From Takakia lepidozioides (Eukaryota; Streptophyta; Takakiopsida; Takakiales; Takakiaceae), in NCBI GenBank assembly GCA_030704615.1, contig CM060731.1:32428001-32488000 (forward strand): a stretch of DNA of 60,000 nt, given 5' to 3'. The notes beneath the pieces were generated by a model. That model ran no database searches, was not told the DNA's origin, and saw only the letters and a list, made by a program, of their open reading frames with translations. Positions 11,793 through 22,885 of the stretch are shown piece by piece. The translations under genes were made by a program, and so were the position numbers. The first letter of the stretch is position 1. Each line of letters begins with the position of its first letter.

Positions 11793-11939
11793 AGCCGCCT
11801 GGAAAATGGGAGTGCTTAAAGACTACAAATGTGACTGTGACAGCCACACACAATTGCCACCTCATATGAAGTGAAATAACTAATTTGATCCAACAATTGA
11901 AAGGAAACCAAAGTTCAAGTGAGCCTACTGCTCAACACA

Positions 11940-12050
11940 CACACCATCGAGGGGACAATGGGACAGTAGAAGGACAATCATGAAGGATTGAACCCAGGAT
12001 CACCCTGGTTATGCACAGGCAAGCCACAAATTCCCACCAACTGGGCTGCC
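11940..12050 (-). mobile_element. tRNA-derived SINE-like fragment
   Basis: Read on the minus strand, a box A-like GCAGCCCAGTTGG precedes a box B-like GGGTTCAATCC. It shares the post-box layout with copies near 13.55 and 51.2 kb. It does not fold into a canonical tRNA, so it is read as a SINE head. Confidence 0.5.
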
Positions 12051-12709
12051 TGCTCAAGTGCGAAAGAGGGGTACTGCTACCCTGTCCAATTTCAGTGCTC
12101 CTAGGCACTCACTCTATTCCGTAATCCTCACAAGCATATCTACAGTAACCTTTGACAAGTTTCACAATGCCAGAGTCTTGTGACTAGACTGCATGCCTGC
12201 AAATTCACATATGTGGGCACACCCCCACAAAACTGAGAGAGATGCTCAGGCAGGCAAAGAGTAGGCTTCGTAATCATAAACCTCTTTATCCAATCATGGT
12301 GCAGCCAGAAAATAAATAATCTTGGCCTCCCAAACTGTTATACATGCAGTCATCAACAGGCATGCATTGCCACTGTTCAGAGATGAACAAAGCCTGGCCT
12401 ATCCAAAGATACTTGGCGCATGTCAAACACCAAGCCCTTCCACTCATATCATCCCACCATTAAGTACAGTTCAAACCAGCTTCCAACTTCCTCAAGACAT
12501 CCCCTCTGCTTACTCATGTGGGCAGACCCACAACTTTAAATTAACATTTCCAAACTTGCCAATTGCAAGGCAAAATGCAACAGGTCTGTGTGCAGATGTG
12601 GTTTGAGCACTGACTTCAAGCCATTTGCAAACCACCCATTATTATAAAACCCTCAATGCCAAACACAGACTAGGTACCCAAGGTTTTTGGACTCCATGCA
12701 AGCACTAAA

Positions 12710-13112
12710 TCAAGAATCTAATAACATCACACAGACTTGATACTCTGCCGATGGTCCTGCTTGTAGTGCAGGCCTTGAGGTTAGAAGCGGTTGCAGGGCT
12801 TTCACCATGATACTCATGTTGGGGCGAAAGTCCCCTTCGTACTGCACACAGAGTGCTGCAACTGCTGCCATCTGCCATTCCAACCCAAACTTGCATCGGA
12901 GTTGTTGAGAGAACCTAAATATGGAGCTAGGGGCTGCCATAAGTCAGCCAATTGCTGAAGAGAACATCTACTATGCAATCTCTTGCAATGAGAATGCAAC
13001 TCAAAAGGTTGACACAAAAACCTACCTTGGCAACTACCTTCGGAGGATAGTCACCATTCGGCTTGGGATCAACGCATTGCTTTACTTTGTCCTCGCTCAA
13101 CCTTGGTGTTGC
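12710..13112 (-). pseudogene. PTI1-like protein kinase, last two exons only
   Basis: Two in-phase exons on the minus strand: 13112-13026 ([17 protein letters not shown], then [11 protein letters not shown]) and 12871-12710 ([20 protein letters not shown], then [10 protein letters not shown] and a stop at 12710-12712). This is the C-terminal lobe end of PTI1-like Ser/Thr kinases, cytosolic kinases acting in immune and oxidative-stress signalling. The acceptor (CAG before GCAACA) and donor (AAG|GTAGG) are clean. No upstream catalytic exons (P-loop, HRD, DFG) appear before repeat C begins at about 13236, so the gene is truncated or its other exons were displaced. Confidence 0.8.
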
Positions 13113-13235
13113 CTGAAGAGTAATAAATACAGAAAGTTAGACAACCACCAGCTTTTGATGTTCGCCTTATTCTACACAAGGTTGCAATGCTCCATGGATA
13201 TGGTGGAAAGGTGAACAATGGCAGAAACAAGAAGA

Positions 13236-13440
13236 TCAAGATGCATTGCGGGCAGTTCCAAAAACGTTGCGCGGCGATTTCTATTGGCCTATTTCGCGCG
13301 GGTCGTCCGGGCAAGTTCCAAAGAAATTGATGACGACGATGACCTGTCTACGATGACGTGGTGACGATGACGTGGCACTATGGCACCCTATTCCTGCTCT
13401 ACGCTAAACTAGCTTTCGACCTTCGGTCGTCGCTAGAATT
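13236..13440 (+). repeat. Dispersed repeat C, copy 1
   Basis: From CATTGCGGGCAGTTCC to CGACCTTCGGTCGTCGCTAG, this about 200-bp segment matches 20366-20550 in inverted orientation. Its outer end folds on itself (CTAGC...CGACC TTC GGTCG...GCTAG). Confidence 0.85.
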
Positions 13441-13519
13441 GCTTGTTTTTTTGTTAACACGCCCTTTAAGTAATTATAGTGAGAGGAGAAAAAGTAACCT
13501 CTTTCATAGAGTACAATGC

Positions 13520-13620
13520 TGGACAGGGAGGAGGAAGAGATCATACCACATCCGACAAGGTAGTCAGGATTGAGCCCAAAATCACCCTCTCAGTGCTGTA
13601 TTACCAACTAATGTCCGTGA
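13520..13620 (-). mobile_element. tRNA-derived SINE-like fragment
   Basis: Minus strand: box B-like GGGCTCAATCCTGACTACC, then TTGTCGGATGTGGTATGATC. The same order (box B, CTxCCTTGT, GATCT) occurs at 51.2 kb, which supports a family. Box A is poorly preserved here. Confidence 0.5.
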
Positions 13621-13821
13621 TCTGTATTTTAGTTGGATTTTGAACTTGCATTTTCTGTTTAGTATGATGACCACTGTTTTTGTAATTGCAGGACCTTACC
13701 ATTCAAGTTATATAAGACTTACCGCCAGGAAGGTAATTCTTGGCTCTGATAGAGGGGCCGACTCACACATCTCCTACAGGTTTTTTGAAGGATTGATTCA
13801 GCAGGTGTTGGCATTTGTGCC

Positions 13822-14424
13822 TTAACCCTTAAACGCCAAGTGCCATAGTTTGACTTTTTCAGAAAACATGACCCCTTAAGTGAAGAAAAGGTGTAACTTT
13901 CAAAAAATTAACTTTTTAAGGAACTCCACCGCACATTAGGTGCATACCTTCCTCCTTCATCCACCTGCCAAGAATTTGAGACCCAGATCCACAAAATGCC
14001 ACCGTTGAATGTGGGCCCCATTATTGGGGCCCTTTTGAGAAACATATCCATTTTTGGTAATTGTTTAAAGATTTGAGTGACGGGATCAAATGGGATTGAG
14101 GCGAAATTAGCAGGGTTTCATCCCCTTGAGATCATCCAACAAGCCAAAAAGTATCCAATTTGGCCAATGCATGTGATGTTGCCACTTGGTCAAACTATCT
14201 CATGTTTCTCTCCCTCTGTCACGTGTGAAGAATGAAAAGAGAATTACCTTTATCAAATCGTGACCCCCTTTGCAACTTGACAGATTCGAGGCAATCCCGC
14301 AATGAATCTTGGTGTGCCAGGTGCCCAAGAACACTATATATTTTTTTCACAGAGAATGCAAAAAGTTATTCAAATTTTTCTAAACCCAAAGCCCGAAACG
14401 GGCTACTGGGCGTTTAAGGGTTAA
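13822..14424. mobile_element. piggyBac-like MITE flanked by TTAA
   Basis: TTAA at 13822-13825 is followed by CCCTTAAACGCC; the other end is GGCGTTTAAGGG followed by TTAA at 14421-14424. The terminal inverted repeats are identical over 12 bases and similar for several more (AGT then CC). The element body is 595 bp with no ORF. TTAA target duplication and ends starting CCC are the hallmarks of the piggyBac superfamily. An internal near-palindrome (GGGCCCC/GGGGCCC) is at about 14013-14032. Confidence 0.7.
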
Positions 14425-15680
14425 TGCACGTACTGCTTGTTCTGCGTCAGAGTCTCAAGTGATAATCGGTCGTAGCTTGGTTTATATTTGTGTAAGCATC
14501 CCACCCAGGCTGTACAGGCGCCTGCAAGAAGCGCCCCATACAAACAAAAGTTTCGACTAGTGCTTTGCGGTTGGTGCAAGTACTGGTCGGTTGCCCTATG
14601 TTAGTAATTCACAAAACAAATACTATGCGAATGTGGTGCACATCGTTCCACAGCACGCACCGCCCACAGTAACAAGTGATGCAGCTGAAACCGGCTTGAA
14701 GCGAAAGTTGGGCGTGTGTTGCTTTTGGTGATACTCATGCACTCGTGTGGCTCACTTTTCGTTTTTATAGGAAGGGGAAAAGGAAACATACTCAAGTTTA
14801 ACGCGCACGTGTAGAAACTTACCGTACGGTCGACTGTGGTTGCCAGGCAGACAGTCAAATCCCCACCGCCTGCCCTGTTGCCGCTAGAAATTACAAGGGT
14901 GAAGTGTGGTAAAAACAAAGCAGCAGCGGATAGCGCGGTGGTTGGGTGCATTGAACTTTGCGTGGGCCCTGTCCATAGGAATTAAAAAGGGGGGATATAT
15001 ACTAAAGCATAGAGGGATTTACAGAAATAACTCTTGTGTAAGGGGGTCCAAGAAAAAATAGGTAGGCGCCTAAAGGACCACGAGGCCCATTTACGCCCGC
15101 GACCTCCCACTCTAATCCCTCTACCGCGGTTGGATGTTCATGAAATCGAACGGTGAAAGAACAGTGAAAGTTTAGAAGTGTGAAGCATGCCCCTCCTCTC
15201 GAGGTCATCTCTCTCGATTTGCTCCCGGCCTCACATGTAGCAACTTTATGTCAATCTAAGCTCAATGTGGTTGGCGGTTGGAAGGAAGTTGCGACTGCAA
15301 CTGCTCCTTCCTAGTGTAAAGATATGTTTCACTATCTACTTTGGCTCCAATTTTGGGCTACGATGGCTATTGTGTCTACAATTTATTTTTTGAATATGGC
15401 GCTGGCACTAAAGTACGAGGCACATATGGGACAATCTAGGGAATGGATCTGCCAGGTGTATGAAGCACGCTATTTTTTTCCGCTCACAACCCCTCGAGTC
15501 CCGCCGCCCTCCCCCACTCCTTCGAGAGCTCCCTTGCTTCACACTGTTCCGTTGCATGTCTTCCTGATCTCTATAGCTTCAAGTTGACCTTCCTTGCTTT
15601 TGGCTTAGACATTTTAAGGGTTTATGTAACCTACATTATTGTAGTTTAATGAGTCCTTTGCATTTTTGATGAGCGCTACT
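14425..15680. other. Non-coding stretch, nothing identified
   Basis: No convincing coding frame, repeat partner or RNA gene was found. Short frames here have no recognisable motifs. Confidence 0.5.
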
Positions 15681-16030
15681 TACTTTAGTGGAGATGGTGA
15701 GGGCACCTTCTTCTTCGACCTATTTCAGCCTGTTTTGCCCTCTCATTAGACTCGTCCCTGAATTTGCATATTGATTGTGTACGTTAGCTCTTTGGGTGGA
15801 TTTGTGGTGCATGGGTAGATGGTCCATTGGAAGCTACAACAGCAGTGGCACAATTGATAAAATCAGGCACTGGCACTGAAGGCACCTTCTTCAACACATT
15901 TCACCCTGTTTTTCCCTCTTATCAGAATTGGCCCTAAATTTCCATGTTGAATTCTGCAAGTTAGCTGGTTGAGTGAATCTTTGATAGGTTGGAGTGACTT
16001 TGACATGATACTGCCAATGTGACAACAAAA
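15680..16030 (+). pseudogene. PPR gene leader fragments, duplicated
   Basis: GGTAGATGGT...GCAGTGGCACAATTGAT at about 15813-15865 matches the start of the PPR copy at 17668-17715 (WVDGQL, AAAQLMKSGT). Two related units beginning GGCACCTTCTTC (about 15700 and 15882) are repeated, and both have inverted counterparts at 28.96-29.48 kb. No open frame remains. Confidence 0.6.
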
Positions 16031-16139
16031 AAGTATCCAAAAACAGGTAACAGAGATGAAGAGAAGCTGTAGAATGAATACTTTTCTGAACCCAGTCTAT
16101 GGTAGGACAACCGAGGCAAAAAGGTGAATGTCTGTCAGG

Positions 16140-16720
16140 TTACCAGATGTCATTCTGAACATTGCCTTGGTGGACATGTATGCCAAATGTGGGTGCATCG
16201 AGGATGCCAAGGGAGTATTCAACACTATCGCTGAATGAGATGTGGTGTTATGGAGTGCAATGCTTGCGGGGTATGCACAACAGGGGCGCGGGATGGAGGC
16301 TTTAGAGACGGTATGAACAAATGATGGGGGAAGGAGTGAAGCCCGACCACATAACGTTTGTGTGCGTTTGCAGTGCGTGTGCCAGCCTGGTAGCCCTGGA
16401 AAAAGGGAAAGAGATCCATACCAATGTCATCCTGAACACTAGGGGTATGCACAGCAGGGGCGCGGGATGGAGGCTTTGGAGACGTATGAGCAAATGATGG
16501 GGGAAGGAGTGAAGCCCGACCACATAAGGTTTGTGTGCGTTTGCAGTGCGTGTGCGAGCCTGGCAGCCCTGGAAAAAGGGAAAGAGATCCATGGTGACAT
16601 CATCAAATCTGCAATTGTACCAATGTCATCCTGAACACTTCTCTGGTGGACATGTATGCCAAATGTGGGAGCATTGAGGATGCTCTACAATCCACTCCCA
16701 GAACCAAATTTGTCAAGGAG
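16140..16720 (+). pseudogene. PPR repeat array remnant
   Basis: Frames broken by stops read [33 protein letters not shown], then a second GYAQQGRGMEALETYEQMM, GEGVKPDH and [14 protein letters not shown]. These are P, L and S motifs of PLS-class PPR proteins that bind organelle RNA. The GYAQQGRGMEALE unit is present twice about 180 bases apart (about 16268 and 16443), a local duplication within one copy. Confidence 0.8.
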
Positions 16721-17079
16721 AGATTCAATTCCCAGATGCCCCACTTTGAATGGATCGGGCTACTCGCCTTGACTTTGAATTGATGGCCTCCTCCATGTCA
16801 CTGACTGGAAACAGGTTCAAGGAAGTTTTTTGCCGCACTTCATGGCCCTGTGCACATGTTCATTTAAAAGTACTGGCATCCTCTAATTTTTAGTAGTACA
16901 GGAAAGTAGGTTGTTTCGGGATCTGTCTATTTTTTGAAATGTGCGAACCTTTGGTGGTTATAGCGTGGTGCGAGAGGCCATGGCTACTCAGTTGCCCGCT
17001 GGTGCTGTCGCGGAGCAGTTCAAGGGCAGAAATGAGGTTCTCTAGATGGGTTGGTCAAACCCTCCCTGGTGGTGACTCT

Positions 17080-17640
17080 CGGTGGTTTTGCAAGAGGTCC
17101 ATGCATGTGACATCGTCAAAGCTGGATTTGTACCAGATGTCATCCTGAACACTGCCCTGCTGGACATGTATATCAAATGTGAGTGCATCAAGGATGCAAA
17201 GGGAGTGTTCGACAGTATGGCTGAAAGAAATGTGGTGTCGTGGAGTGCGATGATTGCAGGATATGCACAGCAAAGGGCGGGATGGAGGCTTTGGTGACCT
17301 ATGAGCAATTGATGTGCGAAAGGGTGAAGCCCAACCACATCACATTTGTTTGCGTTTGCAATGCTTGTGCAAGCCTGGCAGCCCTAGAAAGGTGCAATGA
17401 GGTCCATGGTGACATCGTCAAAGCTGGATTTGTACCAAATGTCATCCTGATCACTGCCCTGCTGGACCTGTATGTCAAATGTGAGTGCATCGAGGATGCA
17501 AAGGGAGTGTTCGACAGGATGACTGAACGAAATGTGGTGTCGTGCAATTCAATGATCGCAGGATATGCCCAGCATGTTGTCATAGGGAGGTCCTGCAACT
17601 ATTTGAAAGAATGTAAAAGAACGGCTTGAAGCCGGACAGT
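17080..17640 (+). pseudogene. PPR repeat array remnant with KCEC variant
   Basis: Two units encode LLDMYIKCECIKDAKGVFDS and [20 protein letters not shown], each followed by MxERNVVS. A frame change near 17280 separates them. KCEC replaces the usual KCGC in both units, so the second arose from the first or from a shared parent. The frame stops at 17627-17629. Confidence 0.8.
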
Positions 17641-17651
17641 ATCACCTTTAT

Positions 17652-19607
17652 ATGTGGTCTCTCTGGGTAGATGGTCAACTGAATGCAGTAGTTGCAGCGG
17701 CACAGTTGATGAAATCAGGCACCTCATCCATGGCCACAACTTCTGAAAGAGGGTCAAGAGAGGGAGTCCACAATACCTCTTCTGGCACTTCTGGGCATGT
17801 GAAGATACTTCGTGCAACAAGCAGACTGGCAGAGGCTCTACAGACTATAAACCAAGGAGGCATTTCAGCAGATTCAGATACGTATGCTTATCTCTTGCTT
17901 AAGTGCATCAAGATGGGAGGTCTGGAAGCTGGAAAGCAGGTGCACACTCACATTATCCAAAGTGGATTCACGTCAATTTTTTTTTCTACTCAACTCCCTT
18001 GCCAACATGTATGTTAAGTGTGGGAGCATCATGGGTGCTCATCAAGTGTTCAACAGAATGCCTCAACGATGTTTGATCATGTGGAACATAATGTTGGCAG
18101 GATTTACCAAACACGGGTGTGGTAGGAATGCTTTGGAGACCTATGAGCAAATGCTGCGCGAAAGAGTGAAGCCCAACCACATCACATTTGTTTATGTTTA
18201 CAATGTGTGTGCAAGCCGGGGAGCCCTCTGGAATTGTACCAGATGTCATTCTGCAAACTGCTCTGGTGGACATGTATGCCAAATGTGGGTGCATTAAGGA
18301 TGCGAAGGGAGTTTTCAACACTATGGCTGAACGAGATGTGGTGCCAGGGTATGCACAGCAAGAACGTGGTATGGAGGCTTTGGAGACTTACAAACAAATG
18401 ATGGGAGAAGGGGTGAAGCCCAACCACATCACGTTTGGGTGCGTTTGCAATGCGTGTGCAAGCCTGGCAGCTCTGGAAAGGGGCAAAGAGGTCCATGGCG
18501 ACATCTTCAGAGCTGGAATTGTACCAGATTTCATTATGAACAATACCCTGGTGGACATGTTTGCAAAATGTGGGTGCATCTAGGACGCAGTGGGAGGGTT
18601 CAACACTATGGCTAAATAAGATGTGGCGTCGTGCAAGCCTAGCAGCCCTAGAGAAGGGCAAAGAGGTGCATGGGGATATCGTCAAAGCTAGAATTATACC
18701 AAATGTCATTCTAAACACTGCCCTGGCAGCTCTGGAAAAGGGGAAAGAGGTCCATGGCGACATCTTCAGAGCATGGTTGTCATAGGGAGGTCTTGCAACT
18801 ATTTGAAGGAATGCAAAAGAACGGCTTGAAGTAGTATGTGTTCTCTCTGCTCCAGCCACACTGGCCTTCTGAATGAAGGTAGATGCTACTTCGATTCTCT
18901 GATTCAAGATCATGGTGTCACTCCGATAGTATAACACTTTGGCTGCATGCTGGACCTTCTTGGACGTGCGGGACAACTAGATGAGGCAGTGGACCTGATT
19001 AATAAAATGCCAATTAATCAGTGTTGTGGTGTGGAAGGCCTTGTTTAGTGCCTGCAGAATCCATGACAATGTAGAGATGGCTCAACGTGCAGCAACATCT
19101 ATCCTCAAGTGGAATGAATGTCACGACTTTGCTATCAAACATCTATGCTGCAGCTGGCACATGGGTTGATACTGTAAAGGTGAGAAGAATGATGAAGGTC
19201 AGAGGGGTTGAAAAGGAGCCAGGTCGCTGCTGCATTGAGGTTTGCAACAGGGTGCACACCTTCATTGTAGATGACAAGTTGCATCCCAGAATTAAGGAAA
19301 TCCATGCTGAGCTGAGAAGATTGTCTGGGAAGATGAAGGAGGCGGGGTATGTGCCTGACAGGCGCTTTGTATTGCATGATGTGGGGAGGAGGAAAAGGAA
19401 TTTTCTCTTTGCTACCACAGTGAGAAACTGGCCATTGGTTTTGGGCTGATCAGCATGACCCCTAGGACACCTCTCCGTCTCATCAAGAATCTTCGAGTGT
19501 GTGGTGGCTGCCACACCTCCACCAAATTCATCTCAAAGATTGTTGGCCGAGCAATTGTTGTATGGGACGCTGAAGATGGGATTTGTTCTTGTGGTGATTA
19601 CTGGTGA
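17652..19607 (+). pseudogene. DYW-class PPR gene, near full length but broken
   Basis: Starts with a leader (WVDGQLNAVVAAAQLMKSGT), then the first motifs ALQTINQGGISADSDTYAYL and KCIKMGGLEAGKQVHTHI, internal repeats to about 18780, E/E+ motifs (LLSNIYAAAGTWVDTVKVRR, KEPGRCCIEV) and a DYW tail ending ICSCGDYW at 19584-19604. The deaminase-like Cys block [10 protein letters not shown] is present at about 19501-19530. DYW proteins are organelle-targeted C-to-U (or U-to-C) RNA editing factors. At least five frameshifts or stops (near 17980, 18220, 18583, 18780-18960 and 19440) mean no single product can be made. Confidence 0.82.
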
Positions 19608-20365
19608 AAGGATGTCTTCTTGGAAAGATGCGAGTGTCTTGCTTCATTCATTGATCTGTGACTTAGCTACTCACACCATCCACCATTTCCTGAAAGTATT
19701 GACCATGATGTACTGTTGAGTGCATTTCCTGTGCCATAAAGCCACAGGAAATGATAGTGGGGTCTACCCGGCATAGGTGGGAGGTCAGCCGGACTTGGTG
19801 ATTTTTGACTGATTCTGGTGACAGTGGATGGAAATCAGAGTGTTGTCCTAATTTTGGTTTTGGGTGGTGGAGCTTCTCCAAAGCTTGAAGATGGAAGTGA
19901 ATACGAATTTTAATGAGCTTGATGAGAGGGGCAGCCCTGTGCACAAGTTTGTTCATCTTAAATTTGGACATGTTTGTTGTTTCTCGTGGTGTGGCTTTGG
20001 ATGGAGCCCTTGATGAATTTACATGAATATTGTCAAAAGCTAGCCTTAACCCACCAAGATCCAATCCCACGGTGGATGCTTGAAAGTTCATATAGCGAAT
20101 GGAAGGGTATTTGGGTATGTTGTTATTGATTGATGCGGCTTGTGAAAATTTGAACATTGAAATGCAGATCCGCCATTTTTCTTCCAGAAAAAAACAAAAC
20201 ACGGGATCTCTGCATGTAAACACCGTGGGGACGACCCACCCTTTTTTTTTTTGTGAAAAATTGAACTTAGTTCTCAGAATTCGTCGCTAGTAGTTCGGAG
20301 CAACGCGAAGCCCTAGTTTATTTGTGGATCAGAACAAAATAAGTTGTATTTTTTTCCCCACCGCT
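19608..20365. other. Spacer between PPR copy and repeat C, nothing identified
   Basis: A long minus-strand open frame (19663-20223) has no recognisable motif and is not claimed as a gene. A T-run lies at about 20242-20252. Confidence 0.4.
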
Positions 20366-20550
20366 TATAGTTCTAGCGACGACCAAAGGTCGGAAGCTAG
20401 TTCAGCGTAGAGCAGGAATAGGGTGCCATAGTGCCACATCATCGTCGTCATCAATTTCTTTGGAATCTGCCCGGATGGCCCGCGCGAAATAGGCCAATAG
20501 AAATCGCCGCGCCAACGTTTTTGGAACTGCCCGCAATGGCAGATCTTGAT
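20366..20550 (-). repeat. Dispersed repeat C, copy 2 (inverted)
   Basis: This is the reverse complement of 13236-13440, from CTAGCGACGACC to GGAACTGCCCGCAATG. With copy 1 it brackets a 7-kb block holding the MITE and most PPR copies. A short third trace of its outer end is at about 51332-51372. Confidence 0.85.
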
Positions 20551-20559
20551 CTTCTTGAA

Positions 20560-20900
20560 CTGCAGGAGCTCTGCGTTTTCCGCTCGCATTGCAGCTTTTC
20601 CCGCTCCCTCCTGATGTGTAAACTCCACGCTCCTTCTTGCTGTCTGCAGCTCCCTGGCGAAGAGGTTGTCCTTACCTTGCAAGCACAGGCATGGATAGCT
20701 GAAGGAGCCGGGATCAAGTGTGGGTCCAGAATCATCCAAAAGGGCCGGATTTCAAGCTCTAGATTACCTATGATTCGAAAGGACAACAAATGGGGAGGAG
20801 TTTCTTGTAGACGGAATTGGAAGCTTTCACTCGTGATTGGGTGGGAAAGAAGAAAAGTGCAGCTTAGATTACACCTTACTTCCTTGTTTCAGACCCGCAC
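20560..20900 (+). pseudogene. PPR gene 5' fragment
   Basis: The segment around 20690-20790 (AWIAEGAGIKCGSRIIQKGR, then ISSSRLPMI) matches minus-strand sequence at about 28655-28740 and 29235-29310 (AEGAGIESGSRFIQEGR, SSSRLPMI). All three are taken as copies of the same PPR leader or 5' exon. It is not attached to any intact gene. Confidence 0.6.
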
Positions 20901-21559
20901 AGTGAGTCTCCATGATTGATTTTCCATGAGCACGAAGGGTATGTCAGGTTGTGTTTGGTTGCAAAAGTCCCACATCTGCTTGAAGCTAAACCCAAGTTTC
21001 AAACCTAATCTTACATTGACTAGATTGTAATTGTTGTCTGTCTGCCATAACCTCCCTATACCCAGTGTTCACTGGAAACAATAAATGCAAACTGTGAGAC
21101 TGACATTCAAAGCTGAAGGTTGCTCTTTTTCCATGTTTCAGCCTTCTTGGCCATTATTTTTGTGACCATTGTTTTATCAAACGTGGTGATAATGATGCAA
21201 TTTGGATATAACCATATGTGTTATAGGAATCCATCTGTGTGTTAGTGTCCCTAAGATTTACTAGTTGATCGGGATCTGAAGGACCCTTTAGTCCCTCATT
21301 CTGTAGTGAGGGAAGCGGTTAAAGTGAAGGGCCTTTATTCAGTAAAAAAAACCGTTTAGACAGGTTGTCTAATTTACCTTGTCATGTTCTGAAGCTTGCA
21401 TGGTTTGATTCCAGAACCATTCCTCCAAGAAGAAAAGATGACATTTTGGTATACATCTGTGAACAGATTTGATTCCAGAGACAAAGGGTTACAGGGGTTG
21501 GACTTTGTCTCAGATGTGAAAATTGCAGTCATTTGTAGCAATTTTGGATGCTGCTTGAA

Positions 21560-21701
21560 TGCTAGTTATGGGACTGAGGTGAGTGGACGGGCTGGTGATC
21601 AGAAGCGCAAATTGTCGAACATGCTTGGACCTCCCTGGAGCAAAGAGGACCTAGAGCTCTTCCATCAAGCATTTCGGAAATATGGCAGAGACTGGAAAAA
21701 G
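21560..21701 (+). pseudogene. SANT/Myb exon of an ALWAYS EARLY (LIN9-type) gene
   Basis: The frame reads [20 protein letters not shown] and [14 protein letters not shown], ending at a good donor (AAG|GTATCT at 21701/21702). This is the SANT domain start of plant ALY proteins, MuvB/DREAM-complex homologues of LIN9 in the nucleus. The next exon (VAAAVRNRS in the family) is not found; PPR sequence starts about 250 bases later. The fragment looks captured or truncated. Confidence 0.7.
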
Positions 21702-21954
21702 GTATCTTATGACCACAATTGACTTGTTGAGATTGTTTTCTGGTTGTACCAAAATCTCTTGTCATCTTGACTGCTTTTTGCAGCAACAATTGAAGCGAGC
21801 AGCGAATTGTCTCTGTAGGTCCATCTATATCAGGTTGACACTGGAATTTCAATGCATGTTGTTTGTGAGGCACAAGCAATTGTCCTATTTGTTGATCCAT
21901 CCCGCTGTGTGATTTCACGCAGCAGAGAATGTCTCTTAGAACAGGGGGCTGCAG

Positions 21955-22885
21955 TAGACACTCTACGAGATTTGGTGTCGTGGAGTGGATGATTGCAGGG
22001 TATGCAAAGCAAGAGCACGGGATGGAGGCTTTGGAGACCTATGAACAAATGATGGGGGAAGGGGTGAAGCCCGACCACATCACGTTTGTTTCCGTTTGCA
22101 ATGCCTGTGCAAGCCTGGCAGCCCTAGAAAAGGGAAAAGAGGTCCATGGTGACATCGTCAAAGCTGGAATTGTACACTGCCCTAGTGGACATGTATGCCA
22201 AATGTGGGTGCATTGAGGATGCGAAGGGAGTGTTCGACAATATGGCTGAACGAAATGTGGTGTCGTGGAACGCGATGTTCGTAGGATATGCCCAGCATTG
22301 TGTCATAGGGAGGTCCTACAACTATTTGAGGGAATGTAAAAGAATGGCTTGAAGCCGGACATTATCACCTTTATATGTGTTCGCTCTGCATGCAACCACT
22401 CTGGCCTAATGAATGAAGGAAATCAAGATCATGGTGTCACTCCGACAGTAAAGCACTTTGGCTGTATGATGGACCTTCTTGGATGTGCGGGACAACTGGA
22501 TGAGGTAGTGGATCTGATTAATAAGATGCCAATCAATCCAGACGTTGTGGTGTGGAAGGCCTTGCTTCATGCCTGCAGAATTCATGGCAATGTGGAGATG
22601 GCTGAACGTGCGGCAACATCTATCCTCAAATGGGATGAACACTAGGATGTCGCGACTTATGTGTTGCTATCAAACATCTATGCTGTAGCTGGTAGGTGGG
22701 ATAATACTGCAAAGGTGAGAAGAATGATGAAGGTTAGAGGGGTTAGAAAGGAGCCAGGTCGCTGCTGCATTGAGGTTGGCAACAGGGTGCATACCTTCGC
22801 TGTAGATGACATCCCAGAATTAAGGGAATCGATTTATGGCAAACCACCACGAAAACCCTCGACTCCCAGTGATGAGTCGCGGTGA
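21955..22885 (+). pseudogene. PPR copy with E/E+ motifs, DYW lost
   Basis: Frames read [60 protein letters not shown], then HFGCMMDLLGCAGQLDEVVD, VVWKALLHACRIHGNVEMAE, a stop at 22642-22645, LLSNIYAVAGRW and KEPGRCCIEVGNRVHTF. The DYW tail present at 19.5 kb is cut off at VDDIPELRES, where repeat D begins (22838). One deletion near 22175 fuses two units. Confidence 0.82.

Noticed and set aside
18182-18976. 264-residue minus-strand open frame
   Set aside because: It is the antisense of the PPR repeats and mirrors their motifs; similar antisense frames at 16225-16592 and 17299-17598 were rejected for the same reason.
19663-20223. 186-residue minus-strand open frame as a gene
   Set aside because: No domain, low-complexity composition and no splice or promoter support.
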